Shown one piece after another: positions 14,401 to 18,057 of a stretch of DNA of 18,057 nt; the stretch's first letter is position 1; each line of letters opens with the position of its first letter. Both the position numbers and the translations under genes were made by a program. The notes beneath the pieces were generated by a model. The model did no database searches. It was given only the letters and a program-made list of their open reading frames with translations, and was not told where the DNA came from. The stretch is from an uncultured Roseburia sp. (GTDB taxonomy: Bacteria; Bacillota; Clostridia; Lachnospirales; Lachnospiraceae). The DNA is taken from contig CAMTDY010000040.1 of NCBI GenBank assembly GCA_947070915.1, forward strand, positions 1 to 18,057, given 5' to 3'.

Positions 14401-14978
14401 ATCCGCTGCAGGAACCTGCGGGGAAATGGCTCGCTCACCGCCTTCTCATACAGATACAGGATCAGCTCCTCGATCTCTTTATCGCTCTTCACAAAACGGC
14501 TCATCCCCGCCATTTGAAGAAACTCTTCCGTAGGCGACTCATATTTCTCTTCCAGCATCTCCTCCAGCACGTCATTCTGAAGCATTCCCAGCTCACTTTC
14601 TGTTCCCACGCGGTAAGCGGGATCCACGCCAGTGCGGTGAAAATAATTCTGTATCACATAGCTGCAAAAACTATGTATCGTAGAGATCTGAGCCATCGGC
14701 ACCAGCATGACCTGACGCTGCAGATGTTCATTGTCCGGGTCCTCCGCCAGCGCCTGCTCCAGCGCCTGGGTCAGCCGCTCCTTCATCTGTGCCGCCGCCG
14801 CCTTGGTAAAAGTCACGATCAAAAACTCGTCCACGTCTACCGGCTCTCTGGTATCCATGATCCGCGACAGGATACGCTGAATCAGCACTGCCGTCTTTCC
14901 GGACCCCGCCGCCGCTGACACTAAGATATTGCAATCTCTCAGGTCAATGACCTGTCTCTGTTCCCTCGTCCAGTTCAT
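11439..14978 (-). CDS. addA: ATP-dependent helicase/nuclease subunit A (AddA)
   Basis: AddA is the 3'-5' helicase and nuclease subunit of AddAB, the Firmicutes counterpart of RecBCD, which resects double-strand breaks up to Chi. The 1179-residue product shows the UvrD/Rep motifs in order: Walker A AAAGSGKT (22-29), IMIDEYQDS (395-403), GDIKQSIYRFR (424-434), NFRS (464-467), IHKSKGLEFP (772-781) and VAMTRAKEKL (848-857). The C-terminal RecB-type nuclease has GIIDGFY (D1112) and MDYKTD (D1125, K1127). All key residues look intact and the length is normal. The start ATG has GGGAG 7 nt upstream. Its first 17 codons and leader are one copy of a tandem duplication whose other copy covers the end of addB. 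Confidence 0.97.
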   Translation of the reverse strand: MNWTREQRQVIDLRDCNILVSAAAGSGKTAVLIQRILSRIMDTREPVDVDEFLIVTFTKAAAAQMKERLTQALEQALAEDPDNEHLQRQVMLVPMAQISTIHSFCSYVIQNYFHRTGVDPAYRVGTESELGMLQNDVLEEMLEEKYESPTEEFLQMAGMSRFVKSDKEIEELILYLYEKAVSEPFPRRFLQRMEDFVGMDTVEELKGSEFIRRNTEYVRNVLEGIREEYDTMLSLCDAPRGPAAYRDFLVKEAGQFEGLPEEAEIEQLGRWVQGITFGRLPGKRQPDCEEELKEAVKGLRNAVKDVVKSLKTEIFDSSLEEQLEQLRQIRGTVCAFLHLTGEFMERYRAKKAEKSLADFNDLEQMAMEILLEEDEDGTVKPTEAAEELSGQFAEIMIDEYQDSNRVQDMLLGSVASGDNLFMVGDIKQSIYRFRMACPDLFLEKLHRYSTEEGERDRLVCLSRNFRSRDVVLQGTNDIFERIMQPKLGGVAYDDDARLRLGADFPESENRLAESVDVLAIDGKDDGSYEGKLIAELIREYTGEENPLYVQGRDGYRPCGYGDIVVLARSTKAIGQQIYDALAAEGIPVHMENTSGFFETREISLMVSLFQIIDNPRQDIPLAAVLRSPVFGFSDDDLAQLRGKDKKIDFYDSLLHYVDSQEEGGELREKTRQFLELLERFREKMTYATVADMIQDIYNCTKLDYMMSAMSNGLQRKANLELLTEVAREFDSTSYKGLHQFVRYISGIKKREEDLGEANLSGDREDVVRIMTIHKSKGLEFPVCILAGMGRSITGARSRSFLVVHPEAGIAAPVVDNDLGISVSHTFTRSLARMNLLEDLGEELRVLYVAMTRAKEKLVLTGCTRRDKCPVGAGYFQLIRAKSYFDWVLPAVQGNDGFRVRWLEPEELEQAEIQRQADVMVDEVMLNNFDTNITYDKTIHEMLSFMDEHQAQEELEIPTKLSVSELKKRSMEEHTEEGFTILSEEALENQSPVPSFAREDTEEDQALAGAGYGTVWHQVMAGLCFSTVRTEQDLEGALEDLAESGRVKAEDLKYIRNYKLMKFLDSSLGSQMQKAQSEGRLYREQPFVTMIPAAEVVPEAADRERVLVQGIIDGFYETEEGIVLMDYKTDHLEPGQESILVERYGKQMELYARALEGILGKQVVRKVLYSFSLDKEIEVK

Positions 14979-15006
14979 CCCAGATCTCCCTTCCTTCTTT
15001 TCTTCC
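14927..15006. repeat. Junction tandem duplication, copy A (addA start)
   Basis: This 80-bp unit matches 15007-15087 with two substitutions (C14936/T15016, G14943/C15023) and one missing base near 14990. It includes the true addA ribosome site, its ATG and its first 17 codons. Confidence 0.93.
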
Positions 15007-15058
15007 TATTGCAATTTCTCAGCTCAATGACCTGTCTCTGTTCCCTCGTCCAGTTCAT
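14975..15058 (-). pseudogene. Vestigial addA start: 27-codon ORF overlapping addA as ATGA
   Basis: The ATG at 15058 sits inside the end of addB and has the same GGAG-ATCTGGG leader as the real addA start. It encodes MNWTREQRQVIELRNCN, nearly the first 17 residues of AddA, then a basic tail RKKRRKGDLG. Its TGA (14977-14975) overlaps the real addA ATG (14978-14976) as ATGA. It is best read as a leftover addA start produced by the tandem duplication; it might act as a leader for translational coupling. Confidence 0.7.
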
Positions 15059-15087
15059 CCCAGATCTCCTCTTCCTTCTTTTCTTCC
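15007..15087. repeat. Junction tandem duplication, copy B (addB end)
   Basis: This 81-bp unit is adjacent to and nearly identical with 14927-15006. It encodes the last residues of AddB (from about KKEEEIWDELDEGTETGH), the addB stop and a decayed addA start in another frame. Confidence 0.93.
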
Positions 15088-18057
15088 ATCTGATGGCAGC
15101 ACCGGGCAAATTCTGCCCGCTCCATGCCGCAGATACTCCTCAGTCCACAATAATCGCAGCCCGTCTCCCCTCCCAGACGATAGGGATGGACACGGATCAC
15201 ACCGTCCATGATCTGGCTTCCAAAATCCGCTGCCAGTTTCAGGGTGTGGGACATGAGTGCCTGCCATTTCTCATCACTCAGCACCTTGGCGTAACTGCCA
15301 AAATCCCCCTTGGCTGTAATATTCACCGGGATACAGGAGGATTTTGCCCCGCTCTCTAACTCGCCCCCGGTGCCAAAGACCGAATCCAGCTTCTGGAGCA
15401 CCCTGGGATTCTGGCTGGCGTAGCCGCCACACTTATATTCCGCCAGCATCTGTTCCTCCAGATCTGGAGCAGCGCCGCTCTCCAGCTTGAGAACTGGATC
15501 CTTCACATAATAATAAAACATCCCCGCCGGAACCACATTTTTTTCCCCGCCTCTCTTCCTCTCCATATCAAGAGCCGCCGCCATATACAGCACCAGCTGC
15601 AGCTGCAGCCCGTAAAACATGGAATTCAGGGAAAGTTTAATGCCTCCGGTCTTATAATCCACCACTTTTACATAGATATTTTCCTCATCCTCATAGGTAT
15701 CGATCCGGTCAATAATACCAGAAAAGACCAGCCTTTTTTCCCCCTCCAGGGAAATTGTCATACTGGGAAGATTGTCGTGGTAGGAAAATTCCGCCTCGCA
15801 GTATTCCTGTTCAAAGGCTCCCCGGCGCATCTGCTCCGAAACTGCCCAGATCGTCCGGTTCATCATCTTTTTGATCCGGGTGATCATAAAAGCGATGCGC
15901 CTGGACTGTCCAAAGAGCACATCCCGGTAGCCTCCCACGGTCCGGTCCACGCACTCCGACACCATTGGCCCGATGGTTTCCTCATCCAGATCCCTCCATC
16001 GTAAGTTCTTTTCCCGCATCTGGTCCGAAAATTCCTTCAGGGTATAGTGCACCACATTTCCAAAATCTGGCGCCTCCACCGTATACTCCTCCCGCTCTTT
16101 CAGGGACAACCCGTAGAGGATAAAATAGGCATAGGGACACCGGGCAAACCGTTCCAGCCTGGTGATGCTCCCATAGAGTTCCTCACCGTAGAGGTACTGC
16201 AGGGCCTGTTCCGACAGCTTTCCCTCCCGTCTGCCTCCAAAATGACACGCCATCGCCCGGTTCATCCACTCCCTGTCCTCTCCGGTCTGATAGTAACGCC
16301 ACAGTTCCCACCACGTATTTCCCTCCCTGCCAGTGCGGCGGACTTCACTTCCTGTGGGAGCAGCCTCTTTCCCCAGGCCATCCAGAAGATATTCCAGCCC
16401 CCGGTCCGTGCCGAGACATCTCTCCGGAGAATGGTCCTCCCCGGCGTGAAGTTCACTTAGCGCCGGAAAGATCTGGCGGATCTTCCCGAGAATATAAGAA
16501 GCCTGTCTTCCTTCTCCGCCAGCTCCCGTCTCGCTGTATGTAAAAAAGAGTTTCTCAGAGGGTCTGGCAAAATTCAGATAAAGATAAAAAAGATCATTCG
16601 CCGCCTTCCGGCTGCCAGAAGGCGCCAGGGAGATTCCCATCTGCTCCAGTTTCTTTCTCTCCCTGGTATTTACGATCCCCGGCGGCTGCGGCCCTCCTGG
16701 GACAATATCATCACTAAAGCCGATGAAAAACAATACCCGGATGTCTTTCAGACGGGTTCTCTCAATATCGCCCACCACCACCTGGTTTTTCTTCGGTGGA
16801 ATGAAGCCCACCAGCCCCTCGGACAATCCCGCCCCAAGGATCTGACGGTATTCCTCGGCGCTGACCAGTTCATCCCCCATCAGCTCCACCATCTGGTCAA
16901 AAAGGTTCATCACGACTTTATAGACACTGCGGTATTCCTTCGCCAGCAGATCCTGCCCCTGTTCCTCAAAGGATTCACTGCGCTCCAGCATCCGCTCATA
17001 CACCCTCTGTCTCACGAGAAACCCATACAATGCCCTGGTATAATCCTCCACCGTCTTTTTCCCGCCCCGGAAATCCTCAAAGAGCTCTCTGACACAATCG
17101 CAAACCAGCTGTCTGGAAGCATTGATCTCTTCCAGGGAAAGCTGTCCCACTCCACGCTTCCACTCTTTCTCATAGGAGGGCAGTCCTCTCTTTCCCGTGG
17201 CCATTACATAATTTTCCAAACAATCCGTCTGCTCTTTGGCCAGCGGGGACAGCCCACAGCGCAGAAACCGGAAAGTGCTCTCGTAATCCATATTTTTTTG
17301 AATCATCTCCAGCACTGACTGGATATATTCTGCCACCCAGTTGGCGCCGATGCTTTTCTTATTGTCCAGGAAATAGCGGATACCCATCCTGGAAAATTCT
17401 CTTGTGATGCTCTGTTCGTAGGAATTAATATCCCCTGTGATCACGGCGATATCCTCATAGCGGTAGCCTCCGCCTGCCACCATCCACCATATGGTATATG
17501 CCACATATGCCGCCTCATCCCGTGGTTTTCTTCCTATGTACAGCCGAATATCCTCTGTGGGTGCCTCCCAGCGCCCCGGAGGATAGCAGAAACAATTTCT
17601 TTCCAGAAAGGCAAGCTCTCCATCCTCTTGAAAACGATAGGGTTTCCTCTCTCTTCCCCGCCCCGCCCAGACCGGTTCTTTCACTTCCACCGGAATCCGG
17701 TTCGCGGTCTCAGTCAGGGCAGTCACCGTCTCCTCACTGATCTGAAAAAGATATTTCCTCCGACGGGACACATCCATTGTCACCGTAACATACATATCCT
17801 GGCAAAGCTTCAAAAGTCTGGCAATTAGCTCATACTGATCCGGGGTAAAACCGGTAAAACCGTCAAGACAGATCACCGAATCCCGAATCCCTTCGATCTC
17901 ATGCACAACCTCTGCCAGCTGAAGTATGAGCTCTTCCGCCGTCCGGTAGGTATCCCCCAGCTTTTCTTTGAAACTTTCGTAGATCAGGCGGATATCCTCG
18001 AATTTAATACCCAGCTGGCTCATTGTATCAAAATCCTCTTCCCGTCGGATGCCGTAC
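15024..18057 (-). CDS. addB: ATP-dependent helicase/nuclease subunit B (AddB), N-terminus outside window
   Basis: AddB is the partner of AddA; it has an inactivated helicase fold that reads Chi and a second RecB-type nuclease domain with an iron-sulfur cluster. The frame stays open to the right edge: eleven codons (YGIRREEDFDT) precede the internal Met at 18023, so the true start lies beyond. Numbered from that Met, the nuclease shows GIIDRID (D772) and VDYKTGG (D789, K791). The four cluster cysteines are C629 (FARCPY), C956, C959 and C965 (CDYCGLRSIC), with the CxxCx5C spacing known from Bacillus AddB. Compared with the about 1166 residues of B. subtilis AddB, roughly 160 are missing. Its 3' end lies in a tandem duplication shared with the addA start. 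Confidence 0.96.
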   Translation of the reverse strand, partial: YGIRREEDFDTMSQLGIKFEDIRLIYESFKEKLGDTYRTAEELILQLAEVVHEIEGIRDSVICLDGFTGFTPDQYELIARLLKLCQDMYVTVTMDVSRRRKYLFQISEETVTALTETANRIPVEVKEPVWAGRGRERKPYRFQEDGELAFLERNCFCYPPGRWEAPTEDIRLYIGRKPRDEAAYVAYTIWWMVAGGGYRYEDIAVITGDINSYEQSITREFSRMGIRYFLDNKKSIGANWVAEYIQSVLEMIQKNMDYESTFRFLRCGLSPLAKEQTDCLENYVMATGKRGLPSYEKEWKRGVGQLSLEEINASRQLVCDCVRELFEDFRGGKKTVEDYTRALYGFLVRQRVYERMLERSESFEEQGQDLLAKEYRSVYKVVMNLFDQMVELMGDELVSAEEYRQILGAGLSEGLVGFIPPKKNQVVVGDIERTRLKDIRVLFFIGFSDDIVPGGPQPPGIVNTRERKKLEQMGISLAPSGSRKAANDLFYLYLNFARPSEKLFFTYSETGAGGEGRQASYILGKIRQIFPALSELHAGEDHSPERCLGTDRGLEYLLDGLGKEAAPTGSEVRRTGREGNTWWELWRYYQTGEDREWMNRAMACHFGGRREGKLSEQALQYLYGEELYGSITRLERFARCPYAYFILYGLSLKEREEYTVEAPDFGNVVHYTLKEFSDQMREKNLRWRDLDEETIGPMVSECVDRTVGGYRDVLFGQSRRIAFMITRIKKMMNRTIWAVSEQMRRGAFEQEYCEAEFSYHDNLPSMTISLEGEKRLVFSGIIDRIDTYEDEENIYVKVVDYKTGGIKLSLNSMFYGLQLQLVLYMAAALDMERKRGGEKNVVPAGMFYYYVKDPVLKLESGAAPDLEEQMLAEYKCGGYASQNPRVLQKLDSVFGTGGELESGAKSSCIPVNITAKGDFGSYAKVLSDEKWQALMSHTLKLAADFGSQIMDGVIRVHPYRLGGETGCDYCGLRSICGMERAEFARCCHQMEEKKEEEIWDELDEGTETGH

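Noticed and set aside
1..18057. tRNA, rRNA, riboswitch, transposase or phage genes
   Set aside because: None could be recognised; nearly all sequence is accounted for by the eleven minus-strand genes and short gaps.

Overview
The window looks like a chromosome segment of a Clostridia bacterium, most likely a Lachnospiraceae-type gut anaerobe (Clostridium cluster XIVa relatives). The grounds are an AddA/AddB pair with the Firmicutes-type iron-sulfur cysteines in AddB, a clpC/radA neighbourhood, strong GGAGG ribosome binding sites, about half G+C, and a small protein family (4375-4788) that I know from Lachnospiraceae genomes. No homology search was run, so the lineage is an inference. All eleven genes lie on the minus strand, so the window is best read from its right end to its left. 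I saw no rRNA, tRNA, transposase, phage gene or CRISPR array.

Right block (18057 to 4890): addB (5' end outside the window), addA, a class I methyltransferase, a secreted SH3-glucosaminidase, a membrane-anchored cohesin/cadherin-like protein, and clpC. Gaps are 17 to 45 nt and I saw no internal terminator, so this may be one long transcription unit. It ends at an intrinsic terminator whose stem overlaps the clpC stop codon. The addB/addA junction carries a tandem duplication of about 80 bp. The duplication left a vestigial copy of the addA start region, which encodes a 27-residue ORF whose stop overlaps the real addA start as ATGA.

Middle block (4866 to about 1665): an extended -10 promoter directly behind the clpC terminator drives a small conserved protein, then radA, then two small membrane proteins, with a weak terminator at the end. 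A large hairpin without a U-tract sits in the radA leader. The clpC-radA adjacency is a relic of the ctsR-mcsA-mcsB-clpC-radA-disA order of many Firmicutes, but no ctsR, mcsA, mcsB or disA is present here.

Left block (1626 to 1): a near-consensus sigma-A-type promoter drives cysD and cysN (5' part only), the two subunits of ATP sulfurylase. The 282-bp gap between them holds a composite repeat: two 46-nt imperfect palindromes, one pair of which shows a compensatory base change, flanking two tandem copies of a roughly 57-bp unit that each contain a short hairpin.

Most of the window is ordinary housekeeping DNA. The strongest unexplained signals are the addB/addA junction duplication and the structured repeat inside the cys operon. 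The glucosaminidase/membrane-protein pair is a plausible, unproven cell-wall module.
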